64,000 bases of DNA, taken from NCBI GenBank assembly GCA_965222525.1, contig OZ244955.1, positions 992,001 to 1,056,000 on the forward strand, read 5' to 3'. The translations under genes and the position numbers were made by a program. Each line of letters begins with the position of its first letter. Within the stretch, counting starts at the first letter, position 1. This stretch comes from CBDCUF01 sp965222525. Its GTDB lineage: Bacteria > Pseudomonadota > Alphaproteobacteria > Rickettsiales > UBA8987. Shown piece after piece: positions 1-8,678 of this stretch. The notes under the pieces were generated by a model. That model did not search any database, was not told where the DNA came from, and saw only the letters and a list, made by a program, of their open reading frames with translations.

Positions 1-2129
1 TCAACAATCTCCTTAACCCCAACATAATCGACCTTGCCGGTGCCGAGCAAGGGGAGATTGTCGGTAGTGATTATTTTTGACGGGATACTTAACTCCCCGA
101 CTCCATGTTTTTTGAAAAACGCTACAATTTCACTACGTTCGGCTTGTTTGTTGTCGGTTACCAGTACCAGTGCCTCGCCACGTTTGGCATCAGGAATATT
201 AACCACAGCATGATTATTATCCGGCCATAATTTCGACAGCTCACTTTCAACTGCGGTGAGTGATACCATCTCCCCGCCAATCTTGGCAAAGCGCTTGGCA
301 CGCCCTTTAATCGTAATATATCCCCCGCGATTTACATCCACTATATCGCCAGTATCATACCAGCCACCTTCGGGCGGCACCAGCACACCGGGATTATCAG
401 CAAGTAAATATCCCTTCATAATATTTGGCCCCGATACCAGCAGCTTACCGCCCTCATCAATTCCTTCAACCGGCTCCAGCCTGTATTTAATCCCGGGCAA
501 CAAACGCCCTACCGTACCTGCCCGGTTCTGCATCGGTGTATTGGTCGTAAGCGCCGGGGCGGTTTCGGTGGCACCGTAGCCCTCGAAAATCCGCACCCCG
601 TATTTCTCCGACCATAAACGTCGAGTCTCATCCTTTAATTTCTCCGCACCGGCAAATACATAACGTATTGAGTAGAAATCATATGGATGGGCAAAGCGGG
701 CATATCCGGCGAGAAAAGTATCGGTGCCGAACATTATCGTGGCGTTTATGTCATAGATTAGCTCCGGTACTATGCGGTAATGCAGCGGGGAGGGATAGAA
801 GAAGGTTTTTATCCCTGATAATACGGGAAGTAACGTACCACCGGTCAGGCCGAATGAATGAAATACCGGCAATGCGTTGAATACAATATCGGTCGGGCCG
901 AAATCCACCCGTGAAGCAAGCTGGAAGCGGTTAGCCTGTATGTTGATATGGCTGAGCACCACCCCCTTGGGCACTCCCTCCGAGCCGGATGTGAACAAAA
1001 CTACAGCAGGGGAGTCAGAGGTTTGCGAGCTGGTTCTGCGATATATGGTTTGCGGGAATCTACCTGCGATCATCCCCTTTAACTTGTCAGGCAGGCCAAT
1101 CGATTTACGCAAATCCTCAAGATAAACTACCTTTATTCCCTCTGCCGTGACAGCTTCTACCAGTTCTTCAAGTTTGCCAGCTTCTATAAACCGCCGGGAG
1201 GTGTAGACGGTTTTTATTCTGGCAGTTGTACAGGCAGAGATAATATTCTTCACACCGGTGGAGAAATTCAGCATTGCCGGTACCCTGCCGTAAGCCTGTA
1301 ATGCAAAGAATACCGCTATAGTCCCCACCATATTGGGCAGCAGTACCCCGACATATTCACCCTCTTCAGTATCGGCGGCAATCGCCTTGCCCAGTACAAA
1401 ACTGCGGGTGACAAGCTGGCGGTAATCAAGCGGTTTGCGCTCGGCATCAATTATAATCTCATGTTTGCCGCCATGTATCGCCCTGGCATCAAGCAGGGAC
1501 TGAAACAATGTTTTGCGGTAATCCGAGCTTGCAAACAGCATCTCGGTCATTATGTCATAAAGTACCGCACTGTTGGCTGCCCGCCGCTCGGCACCCTTCA
1601 ACTCGTCAGGGATATTAAATTTCCTCGGTTCAAGGATAGTCAGGGTTATTTTCGGGAACCATCTTGTCCTTACCTTACCCCTGATGCGGGAAAACGGGGT
1701 ATATTGCGCACCGTCAATCCTGACCGGTAATACCATTGCACCGGACTTGTCAGCAATCATCCCCGGCCCCTCATATATTTTCATCAGCGAGCCGGTAACC
1801 GTAATCCTGCCTTCAGGGAAAATCACGCATTTATGCCCCTTCTTTATCTCGGAAATCAGTGCCTTGGTCGCCATGGGGTTGGTCGGGTCAAGCGGATAAG
1901 TATTGGCCAGCCAAAGAAAAGGGCGCATCCACCATTTCTGCGAGATAAATGTATTAACCGCAAATAACGGCTTTTCAGGGAGGAATATGGTGAGTAGCGC
2001 CGCATCAAGGAATGACAGGTGATTGGCGACAATCAGGACATGCTCCCCCGCCTTGTCATAATTCTCCAGCCCCTCCACCTTTACCTTATAGAGCTTCTTC
2101 AGCAGAAATTTTACCAGTGTTCTGAACAT
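1..2129 (-). CDS. aas: Bifunctional acyltransferase / acyl-ACP synthetase (Aas-like), 3' end cut by window edge
   Basis: The reverse strand is open from the ATG at 2127-2129 to base 1, giving 709 residues without a stop. The N-terminal third is a PlsC-type acyltransferase: NHLSFLD at residues 36-42 supplies the HX4D catalytic pair, and FPEGR lies near residue 104. The rest is an AMP-forming acyl-activating enzyme, with the phosphate loop TSGSEGVPKG near residue 375, EGYGATETAP near 515 and a C-terminal GTGKVDY. This domain order and length match Aas, which recycles lysophospholipid by activating a fatty acid on ACP and transferring it to 2-acyl-glycerophosphoethanolamine. Only a few C-terminal residues should be missing. 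A palindromic repeat array begins 20 bases upstream of the start. Confidence 0.88.
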   Translation of the reverse strand, partial: MFRTLVKFLLKKLYKVKVEGLENYDKAGEHVLIVANHLSFLDAALLTIFLPEKPLFAVNTFISQKWWMRPFLWLANTYPLDPTNPMATKALISEIKKGHKCVIFPEGRITVTGSLMKIYEGPGMIADKSGAMVLPVRIDGAQYTPFSRIRGKVRTRWFPKITLTILEPRKFNIPDELKGAERRAANSAVLYDIMTEMLFASSDYRKTLFQSLLDARAIHGGKHEIIIDAERKPLDYRQLVTRSFVLGKAIAADTEEGEYVGVLLPNMVGTIAVFFALQAYGRVPAMLNFSTGVKNIISACTTARIKTVYTSRRFIEAGKLEELVEAVTAEGIKVVYLEDLRKSIGLPDKLKGMIAGRFPQTIYRRTSSQTSDSPAVVLFTSGSEGVPKGVVLSHINIQANRFQLASRVDFGPTDIVFNALPVFHSFGLTGGTLLPVLSGIKTFFYPSPLHYRIVPELIYDINATIMFGTDTFLAGYARFAHPYDFYSIRYVFAGAEKLKDETRRLWSEKYGVRIFEGYGATETAPALTTNTPMQNRAGTVGRLLPGIKYRLEPVEGIDEGGKLLVSGPNIMKGYLLADNPGVLVPPEGGWYDTGDIVDVNRGGYITIKGRAKRFAKIGGEMVSLTAVESELSKLWPDNNHAVVNIPDAKRGEALVLVTDNKQAERSEIVAFFKKHGVGELSIPSKIITTDNLPLLGTGKVDYVGVKEIV

Positions 2130-2149
2130 ATTAGTGACTAGTGGTTATA

Positions 2150-2375
2150 CCCCTCCCGCTTGCGGGAGGGGAGAAAATCTGAGCAATCTACGATTGCCAG
2201 ATTTTCGGGGAGGGAACGATTAAAGTGCTGAGTGCTGTGTGTTTAGTACTGAGAGTTTTCAACAGGAGACCTAGCACTCAACACTCAGCATTTTGCACTT
2301 ACCATATTCCCCCACCAGAAATCTTACGAAATCAAAGATTTCGAGATTTCTTGCCTCCCCCGCTTGCGGGGGAGG
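2150..2375. repeat. Family A nested palindrome (two half-elements around a core)
   Basis: Two half-elements face each other. The left one (2150-2215) is a CCCCTCCCGC/GCGGGAGGGG hairpin followed by a GAAAATCT...AGATTTTC stem whose loop is a smaller palindrome, closed by GGGGAGGGA. The right one (2308-2375) is the same design inverted, with a different inner palindrome (CGAAATC/GATTTCG). The core at 2222-2300 is a third imperfect palindrome of GTGCTGAGTG type. It fills the gap between the acyltransferase start and the lpdA stop at 2385 and may serve as a terminator for lpdA. Confidence 0.85.
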
Positions 2376-2384
2376 TTATAGAAG

Positions 2385-3794
2385 TTATATATGCAAGGCC
2401 TGTCCATATGCGGCAAGTACCGATTCATGCATCATCTCGGACAGGGTCGGGTGCGGGAAAATACTGTGCATAAAATCAGCCTCGGTCGCCTCCATATTCC
2501 TACCTATAACAAATCCCTGTATCAGTTCGGTAACCTCTGCGCCAATCATATGTGCGCCCAGTAATTCACCGTTATCTGCATCAAATATGGTTTTAATAAG
2601 CCCTTCTGTCTCGCCCATAGCTATAGCCTTGCCGTTGCCCATATAAGGGAAACGCCCGATTTTTACATTACGCCCGGCGGATTTCGCCTGCTCCTCGGTC
2701 ATACCGACACTGGCAATCTGCGGCAGGGAATAGGTACAACCGGGGATATTTTCCCGTTTGACAGGATGAACTCCCGCTACTCCTGCGATTTTCTCAACGC
2801 ATACCACCCCCTCATGGCTGGCCTTATGCGCAAGCCAGGGTGGCCCCGCCACATCACCAATTGCATAGACTCCAGGCTCATCGGTCTGCAACCATTCATC
2901 AGTAACGATATGCCCCTTTTCTACCTTAACCCTTGTGCCCTCAAGCCCTATATTTTCTACATTCCCAACAATTCCAACCGCCATAATCACCTTCTCGGCC
3001 CTGATTTCGGATTGTTTGCCCTTTGATTCAACAGTAGCGGTTACATTATTCTTCCCCTTCTTCAACGACTTTACAGTAGTCGAGCAAAGGATTTTCATCC
3101 CCTGTGCCTCGAAATTCCTATGAGCCAGTGCCGAAATTTCCGCATCCTCAACCGGCAGGATTCTGTCCATTACCTCGACAATAGTAACCTCCGCACCCAT
3201 ATTGCGGTAGAAACTGGCAAATTCAACCCCGATAGCACCGGAACCGACTACCAGCAATGATTTGGGTAATTTATCCGGGGTCATCGCCTCCCTGTATGTC
3301 CAGATTTGTTTGCCGTCCGGCTCCATTCCGGGAAGAGTGCGGGCACGGGCACCGGTTGCAATTATTATATGACCAGCCTCAATATCAGCGATTTTCTCAT
3401 CATCACGTTCCGAACCTTTCCTTACCGCAACAACCCCCTTACTATTTAACTTGCCATAACCGTCAAATACAGTAACCTTGTTCTTCTTCATCAGGTGCTT
3501 GATACCTTCGGTGAGTTTTGCCGAAACTTCACGGGAACGTTTTATAATTTTCACAAAGTCAAAGCCGGTATTTTCCGCCGTAAAACCGTAATCATCCAGA
3601 TTATGCAGCAGATGGTTGATTTCCGAGCAGCGCAGCAATGCCTTGGTCGGGATACATCCCCAGTTGAGACAAATCCCGCCCAGATGTTCACGCTCCACCA
3701 GTGCGGCCTTCATCCCCAGTTGCGATGCACGAATCGCCGCAACATATCCGCCCGGCCCACCACCAATTATACATATGTCAAACTTCTCAGCCAT
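2385..3794 (-). CDS. lpdA: Dihydrolipoyl dehydrogenase (E3)
   Basis: Reoxidises dihydrolipoamide of 2-oxoacid dehydrogenase complexes, using FAD and NAD+. Starting at the ATG at 3792-3794, the protein has 469 residues. The FAD-binding GGGPGGY lies at 11-17, the redox disulfide GGICLNWGCIPTK at 39-51 (Cys42, Cys47), a second NAD-binding GSGAIGVEFA in the middle, and the C-terminal catalytic HPHPTLSE near the end. An alternative ATG three codons upstream (3801-3803) cannot be excluded, because neither has a clear ribosome-binding site. No other dehydrogenase-complex subunit is in the window. The stop lies 10 bases from a palindromic repeat. Confidence 0.95.
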   Translation of the reverse strand: MAEKFDICIIGGGPGGYVAAIRASQLGMKAALVEREHLGGICLNWGCIPTKALLRCSEINHLLHNLDDYGFTAENTGFDFVKIIKRSREVSAKLTEGIKHLMKKNKVTVFDGYGKLNSKGVVAVRKGSERDDEKIADIEAGHIIIATGARARTLPGMEPDGKQIWTYREAMTPDKLPKSLLVVGSGAIGVEFASFYRNMGAEVTIVEVMDRILPVEDAEISALAHRNFEAQGMKILCSTTVKSLKKGKNNVTATVESKGKQSEIRAEKVIMAVGIVGNVENIGLEGTRVKVEKGHIVTDEWLQTDEPGVYAIGDVAGPPWLAHKASHEGVVCVEKIAGVAGVHPVKRENIPGCTYSLPQIASVGMTEEQAKSAGRNVKIGRFPYMGNGKAIAMGETEGLIKTIFDADNGELLGAHMIGAEVTELIQGFVIGRNMEATEADFMHSIFPHPTLSEMMHESVLAAYGQALHI

Positions 3795-3803
3795 GGGCAG
3801 CAT

Positions 3804-4106
3804 CTTATACCGTTAATTCACCGATTGTCCAGATAACAAACGTTCTTAACTATTATTAACTGTGATGAAAATTATTGATATTTGTTCATGAATACTCTAA
3901 AAGGTGTGTTAAGGGTGTGGTTGTACTATCGGTTTTACTGGTAAGCTTTCAATATTTATTTATTCTAGTAACAGGCTCAGATTGGAGTGTATCGACTAGT
4001 ATGCAGAAATGTATATGTGGTTGTTAAATAACGACGTACATTTCAGTAATCAATCCAACTTCCCCTTTTAATATTATCTGGTTTACAATTTGTTTACGGG
4101 GAAGCC
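3804..4106. other. Divergent intergenic region, lpdA / acyltransferase
   Basis: About 300 AT-rich bases hold the promoters of two divergent genes. A pair of TTAAC words five bases apart occurs at 3847-3861, but the spacing does not fit a CtrA site. No RNA gene or recognised operator was seen. Confidence 0.4.
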
Positions 4107-4694
4107 ATGAATAAAACTATAGAAGCTGACTTGTTTGCTAATGGTGCAAAGTCCAAATCGCAGTTTTTTAAATTTCTGCTTATCAACCCTGGGTTTATGA
4201 CGGTGTTTTACTACCGTCTTTATTCAAAATGGTTCAGGAAAGACGGCATCCGCAGAGTTTTTGGCAGGTTACTTTGGCTACATGCAATAAAGAAAACTTC
4301 TTGTCATATCAGTCCGTTTGCCGAAATTGCTCCTGGCCTCAAACTACCACATCCTACAGGGGTTGTCATTGGGAAGTACGTAAAAATTGATGGTGGAGTA
4401 TGTATTTACCAGAACGTTACAATTGGTAGACAGCACAGCAATATAAAGGATGATGAAGAAATGTATGCTCCTGTTATTGGTGATGGGGTAGAGATTTTTC
4501 CGGGTGCATGTATAGCAGGGGATATTACAATTGGCAATAATGCCAGAATAGGAGCAAATTCAGTGGTTTTGCATGATGTTCCTGCAGGCAGGACTGCTGT
4601 TGGTGCACCTGCCCGAATTATAAAACCTTCTAACTTTGATGAAAAATCTACAAAAGATCGTGCATTAGAAGGCAAGCTACGAGTCGTGTCCTAG
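4107..4694 (+). CDS. Serine acetyltransferase-like hexapeptide acyltransferase
   Basis: The 195-residue protein ends in a left-handed beta helix: hexapeptide-type strands run from about residue 70 (FAEIAPGLKLPHPTGVVIG) to VGAPARIIKPS near 175. The HPTGVVIGKYVKIDGG and YQNVTIGR patterns are those of CysE-type serine O-acetyltransferases. The N-terminal helical part (FLLINPGFMTVFYYRLYSKW) is shorter than in biosynthetic CysE and also occurs in acetyltransferases of surface polysaccharide clusters. It could therefore make O-acetylserine for cysteine synthesis or acetylate a sugar; no cysteine gene is adjacent. The DNA looks more AT-rich than the neighbours, hinting at a different origin. The start follows a GGGGAAG ribosome-binding site. 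Confidence 0.75.
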   Translation: MNKTIEADLFANGAKSKSQFFKFLLINPGFMTVFYYRLYSKWFRKDGIRRVFGRLLWLHAIKKTSCHISPFAEIAPGLKLPHPTGVVIGKYVKIDGGVCIYQNVTIGRQHSNIKDDEEMYAPVIGDGVEIFPGACIAGDITIGNNARIGANSVVLHDVPAGRTAVGAPARIIKPSNFDEKSTKDRALEGKLRVVS

Positions 4695-5175
4695 ATTATA
4701 TTGAAATTTGTTCTAGTGTGAGGTGTAGATCTCCGTGCGGCCTAGAAAATTTCAATACAGTTAATTTATAATATTGCTTTTTATGATAAGGCATATTATC
4801 ATAAGGACTTGAATTGTAGCAGAAAGCTGTAATATAGTCGAGATAGTCGAAGGTGGTTTCAGTAAAAGTAGAGCCAAAAAAAGCTAAAATGCTGCAAGTC
4901 CGGCTATTTTCCCAATCAGGATAATTTTCCTGCGGGAAGTCTATCTGTAACAAAAATATCTAAGATGCAGTATGGTATGGGTTAGGAGACTAGCAGCTCG
5001 TATCACAGTTTGTACAGTATTTACTAATGATTTATGTCCTCCAAAAGTAACATAAACATTTTTTCTGGTTTGACTAACAAAATAGGCTGGCCTTGTAGGC
5101 TATTCTGTGTTGTAGGCTTATGCACATATAGTTCAAAGAAGGCAGCCCATAAAGAAATCTGGAGATTTTTAGACA
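4695..5175. promoter_or_regulatory. Noncoding region upstream of rne, probable long leader
   Basis: Roughly 480 bases without a convincing gene. Short open frames here lack ribosome-binding sites and family features. In well-studied bacteria rne has a long 5' UTR through which RNase E controls its own mRNA; this gap has the right place and size, but no specific hairpin was identified. That role is inference. Confidence 0.4.
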
Positions 5176-7518
5176 ATGACAAGACGTATTTTGATAGATG
5201 CCGTCCACCAGGACGAAGTCAAGGTGGTGATGGCAGAAGACACAAGGCTGGAGGAATTCGACTTCGAAACCTCATCCAAACGGCAGATAAAAAGCAATAT
5301 TTACCTTGGCAAGATAACCAGGGTGGAACCTTCGCTACAGGCTGCATTCGTTGAGTATGGCGGTAGCAAGCAGGGGTTCCTGCCATTTTCCGAGATACAT
5401 TTCGATTACTACCAGATTCCGGTGGAGGACAGGGAAAAGCTGGAGGAGGCTATAAGCAAGGCTGAGGCGCGTGCTTCCAAGCTTGAGGAGGAGGAAGCCC
5501 AGCGTACGCAGGCACAGACGGCTTCTGTAGCGAAGGCGGAGAAGGCAGAAGAGGCGGATTATGCGGCTAAAGCAGACGAAGCTCCCGCAGAGAAAAAACC
5601 GAAGAAACGTGGTCGTCCCAGTAAAGCGGAGCTGGAGGCGAGAAAAGCTGCCAGGGAGGCTGAAGAGGCTAAAAAAGCTGCACAGGCTGAGACTGGCAAT
5701 GATAATATCGAGGAAATAGATGACCCTGAGGATAATCCGGAAGAGGATTTACCCGTTTCACAGCAACTGGACGATGAAGAAGTGGATGCTGCCGATGATG
5801 ATATAGCCTCGGAGATCCGTGGTGCACGTTCCGAACTTTACCGCCAATATAGCAAATACAAGATTCAGGAGGTTATCAAACGTAACCAGATAGTACTGGT
5901 GCAGGTAATCAAGGAGGAGCGGGGTAATAAGGGTGCGTCGCTTACTACTTTTATCTCGCTGGCCGGACGTCATTGCGTATTTATGCCCAATACCGACCGT
6001 CAGGGTGGAGTCTCCCGCCGTATCGCCAATATTGGCGAGCGCCGCCGTCTGCGCAATATCGTATCGCAACTGGAGGGTCCCAAGGGTTCCAGTATAATAG
6101 TGCGTACTGCCGGAGTGGACAAATCCGAGACGGAAATCAAGTCCGATTTTGACTATCTGCTTTCGGTATGGGAGGAAATCCGTGCCCGTACCCTTGACTC
6201 GGAAGCTCCTGCGATGATTCACGAGGAGGGTAATCTGGTCAAGCGTTCCCTGCGTGACCTTTACCGCAGCGGTATTGATGAGATTGTGGTTGAGGGTGAT
6301 GAAGCCTATAAGACCTGCCTTGAATTTATGGAAACCCTCTCTCCCGACCATAAGAAGAAGGTTATCCAGCATAAGGATAATGTACCGATTTTCCGCAAAT
6401 ACAAGATAGATGCCCAGCTTGAGGAGCTTTACGATAATACGGCAAGGCTGAAATCCGGCGGATATGTTGTGATTACACCAACCGAGGCGCTGGTATCGAT
6501 TGATGTCAACTCCGGCAAATCAACCAGAGGTCGTAATATAGAGGAAACCGCATTGCAGACCAATCTTGAGGCCGCCGCCGAGGTGGCCAGGCAGTTGCGG
6601 CTGCGTGACCTTGCCGGACTGGTGGTGATAGATTTCATCGATATGCGTGAATTGCGTAACCGGCGTGCGGTTGAGCGGGCGCTCAAGGATGCGCTCAGGG
6701 TTGACCGTGCCAAGATACAGGTGGGACGGATTAGCTCCTTCGGCCTGCTGGAGATGTCCCGTCAGCGTATGCGTTCCAGTATTGTTGAAGCCAGTGCCAT
6801 ATCCTGCCCTAATTGTAGCGGTACAGGTATGGTGCGCTCCAATGAGTCGATTTCGATAACATTACTGCGGGTGATTGAAATAGAAGCGGCAAAAGTGGCC
6901 AGGCAGGGTTATGGTGAGGTGCGGCTTCGTGCATCAACTGCGGCTGCCTTCTATCTGCTCAACAATAAACGGGATGAAATCGGCGATATAGAGGACAGGT
7001 TTGGAGTCAAGGTGCTGATTGACCATGACCATCATCTTTACGGTACCGATTATGAATTTGACCGTCCACGCGGACGCAGGGGAAGGGATGGAGCTTCCCG
7101 TAAAAAATATACCCGCAAGGATGCAGCCAACAGTAATGCCGGTGAGGATGGCGGGGAGGATTACAAACCGAGACGTGGCCGTCCTCCGCGGGGGAAAGCT
7201 GCAGCACGGGCAGGTAGTGCTGATGATAGTAATTACAGGGATGACTCTCCCGATGATGACCGGCCGAAAAGACGTGGCCGCCCGCGGAAGAATGTTTCTG
7301 ACAGCGGTGATGGTGGCCGTCCGAGGCGTGGCAGACCGCCTCGTGCAAGGGATAATACTGACGGTATAGCTGCCGAAAAGGATTCAAGACCGGCAAGAGG
7401 CCGCTCCGACAGCCGTGATGGCAGGGATAACAGGGACAGCAGGAGTAATACAAGAGAGGAAATCTCCGAAACCGACTCCACCAAACTCAAGGGCCTCTGG
7501 CAAAAAATGACGCAGTAG
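5176..7518 (+). CDS. rne: Ribonuclease E/G with AT-hook-like motifs
   Basis: Single-strand endoribonuclease of mRNA decay and rRNA/tRNA processing, 780 residues. The N-terminal S1 region (ILIDAVHQDEVKVV, then IYLGKITRVEPSLQAAFVEY) is split by a charged insert of about 130 residues. The DNase I-like catalytic part has the Mg-binding aspartates Asp443 (SIDVNSGKSTRG) and Asp486 (VIDFIDM), 43 apart as in E. coli. The zinc-link CPNCSG follows at Cys544 and Cys547. The C-terminal 140 residues are disordered and basic, with three PRRGRPP or KRRGRPRK motifs; a fourth, KKRGRPSK, lies in the S1 insert. No conserved degradosome-binding site could be named. Confidence 0.95.
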   Translation: MTRRILIDAVHQDEVKVVMAEDTRLEEFDFETSSKRQIKSNIYLGKITRVEPSLQAAFVEYGGSKQGFLPFSEIHFDYYQIPVEDREKLEEAISKAEARASKLEEEEAQRTQAQTASVAKAEKAEEADYAAKADEAPAEKKPKKRGRPSKAELEARKAAREAEEAKKAAQAETGNDNIEEIDDPEDNPEEDLPVSQQLDDEEVDAADDDIASEIRGARSELYRQYSKYKIQEVIKRNQIVLVQVIKEERGNKGASLTTFISLAGRHCVFMPNTDRQGGVSRRIANIGERRRLRNIVSQLEGPKGSSIIVRTAGVDKSETEIKSDFDYLLSVWEEIRARTLDSEAPAMIHEEGNLVKRSLRDLYRSGIDEIVVEGDEAYKTCLEFMETLSPDHKKKVIQHKDNVPIFRKYKIDAQLEELYDNTARLKSGGYVVITPTEALVSIDVNSGKSTRGRNIEETALQTNLEAAAEVARQLRLRDLAGLVVIDFIDMRELRNRRAVERALKDALRVDRAKIQVGRISSFGLLEMSRQRMRSSIVEASAISCPNCSGTGMVRSNESISITLLRVIEIEAAKVARQGYGEVRLRASTAAAFYLLNNKRDEIGDIEDRFGVKVLIDHDHHLYGTDYEFDRPRGRRGRDGASRKKYTRKDAANSNAGEDGGEDYKPRRGRPPRGKAAARAGSADDSNYRDDSPDDDRPKRRGRPRKNVSDSGDGGRPRRGRPPRARDNTDGIAAEKDSRPARGRSDSRDGRDNRDSRSNTREEISETDSTKLKGLWQKMTQ

Positions 7519-7586
7519 CAAACCTAAGCAGTAGGTATCGGTAAAAAATTATTCCCTTATATTTCCAACTGGAGTAGATTAGCCTG

Positions 7587-8093
7587 ATGTTCTGGAAGGG
7601 GATTGTAATTGCGCTGGTGGTTTTGTTGCTTGACCAGTTGAATAAATTTCACCTGGTTGGCAAGTTTAGATCCGGCGAGATGATTGCTCCGGTTGAGGTT
7701 ACTCCGTTTTTCAATCTTGTTATGGTGTGGAATCCCGGGATAAGTTTCGGTATGTTTCAGGACATGCACCATGCACCATATTTTTTCTCTGCACTTGCCT
7801 TGATTATTGTAGCTATTCTGTTGATATGGCTGAGGAAATGTGAAAGCAAAATGCAAATGTGGGCGATTGGATTTGTTATTGGCGGTGCGATAGGAAATGT
7901 GATAGACAGGATACTATACGGTAAGGTTGCCGATTTTTATGACTTCCATATAGCCGGATATCACTGGCCGGCTTTCAATATAGCCGATAGTGCTGTATTT
8001 ATCGGTGCGGTTATGTTATGTATTGACAGCCTGTTTTTGTGTGGGAAGAGCGATGATAAGTATAATAACAGGAAGATTGAGAATGAAGTATAA
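7587..8093 (+). CDS. lspA: Lipoprotein signal peptidase II
   Basis: Inner-membrane aspartyl protease that removes signal peptides from diacylated prolipoproteins. It has 168 residues, four hydrophobic segments, and the two catalytic aspartates in GNVIDR (Asp107) and FNIADS (Asp134), 27 residues apart as in E. coli LspA. The conserved WNPGISFG motif is at 48-55. Its last codons overlap the start of the next gene, which itself encodes a lipoprotein, so the two are probably translationally coupled. Confidence 0.95.
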   Translation: MFWKGIVIALVVLLLDQLNKFHLVGKFRSGEMIAPVEVTPFFNLVMVWNPGISFGMFQDMHHAPYFFSALALIIVAILLIWLRKCESKMQMWAIGFVIGGAIGNVIDRILYGKVADFYDFHIAGYHWPAFNIADSAVFIGAVMLCIDSLFLCGKSDDKYNNRKIENEV

Positions 8094-8637
8094 TAAGTTG
8101 GTGATCCTGGTTATTTGTGCAGTGATGTCCTCAGCATGTAGTGGTAATGTCAAGCGCAGTTTGGGGATAAGCAATGATGCGCCGGATGAGTTTATGGTAC
8201 TGGAGCATCCGCCGCTTACCGTACCACCGGATTTCCGAGAGCTTCCTGCTCCCGCTGCAGGTGCGATGACCGTAAACCGCAATTCGCAGCGGGATAAGGC
8301 GCAGAGAGCCCTGTTCGGCGGGGAGAAAAGGCAGACCAGTCATAATGTAACCGCAAGTGAGCGTTCCCTGCTGGGCAAGACCGGCATTGCCACAGACAGG
8401 AATATTCGTACGAAACTGGCAGAGGATAACAAGGTCGCTTCAAATGAACAGCCGAAGAAGCGTAGCCTGTTTGACAAGATAGTTGACCCGATTCTGGGGC
8501 GCAAGGATCCGATAGTTGATGCCGACAAGGAAAAGGAACGCATTGCTGCCAACAAGGAGGCCGGTAAACCGGTAAATGAAGGCGAGGTGCCGGTTATTAA
8601 ACGACAGGATAGTGTCCTGGGGCAGATTGTAGATTAG
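8083..8637 (+). CDS. DUF3035 lipoprotein, possible BamF-like subunit
   Basis: Starting at the ATG at 8083 gives 184 residues with a lipoprotein signal peptide ending in the lipobox SSAC. Next comes the hallmark of the alphaproteobacterial DUF3035 family, PDEFMVLEHPPLTVPPDF, then a basic, probably disordered tail. The family has been linked to the BamF lipoprotein of the outer-membrane assembly complex; I state that from memory and treat it as tentative. The start overlaps the end of lspA by 11 bases. A longer frame starting at 7990 would lose the signal peptide and is rejected. Confidence 0.75.
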   Translation: MKYNKLVILVICAVMSSACSGNVKRSLGISNDAPDEFMVLEHPPLTVPPDFRELPAPAAGAMTVNRNSQRDKAQRALFGGEKRQTSHNVTASERSLLGKTGIATDRNIRTKLAEDNKVASNEQPKKRSLFDKIVDPILGRKDPIVDADKEKERIAANKEAGKPVNEGEVPVIKRQDSVLGQIVD

Positions 8638-8638
8638 A

Positions 8639-8666
8639 GTGGCTAGTGGCTAGTGGCTAGTGGCTG
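8639..8666. repeat. Heptamer tandem repeat (AGTGGCT x4)
   Basis: Four perfect copies of AGTGGCT lie between the DUF3035 gene and ftsW, just before the ftsW ribosome-binding region. Single copies of similar words (TAGTGACTAGTGG) occur beside the repeats near 2131 and 38636. Confidence 0.8.
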
Positions 8667-8678
8667 GTTGTTTCAGGT

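Noticed and set aside
256..1899. Forward-strand open frames over the first 2 kb
   Set aside because: They are antisense to the acyltransferase/acyl-ACP synthetase, whose reverse-strand translation shows all family motifs.
3847..3861. TTAAC pair upstream of lpdA as a CtrA site
   Set aside because: The words are five bases apart (TTAA-N6-TTAA), one base short of the CtrA spacing.
4696..4953. Small reverse-strand frame between the CysE-like gene and rne
   Set aside because: No ribosome-binding site, no family feature and atypical composition; the region is better explained as leader DNA.
7990..8082. Longer start for the DUF3035 lipoprotein
   Set aside because: The extra 31 residues are lspA sequence in another frame and would bury the lipoprotein signal peptide.
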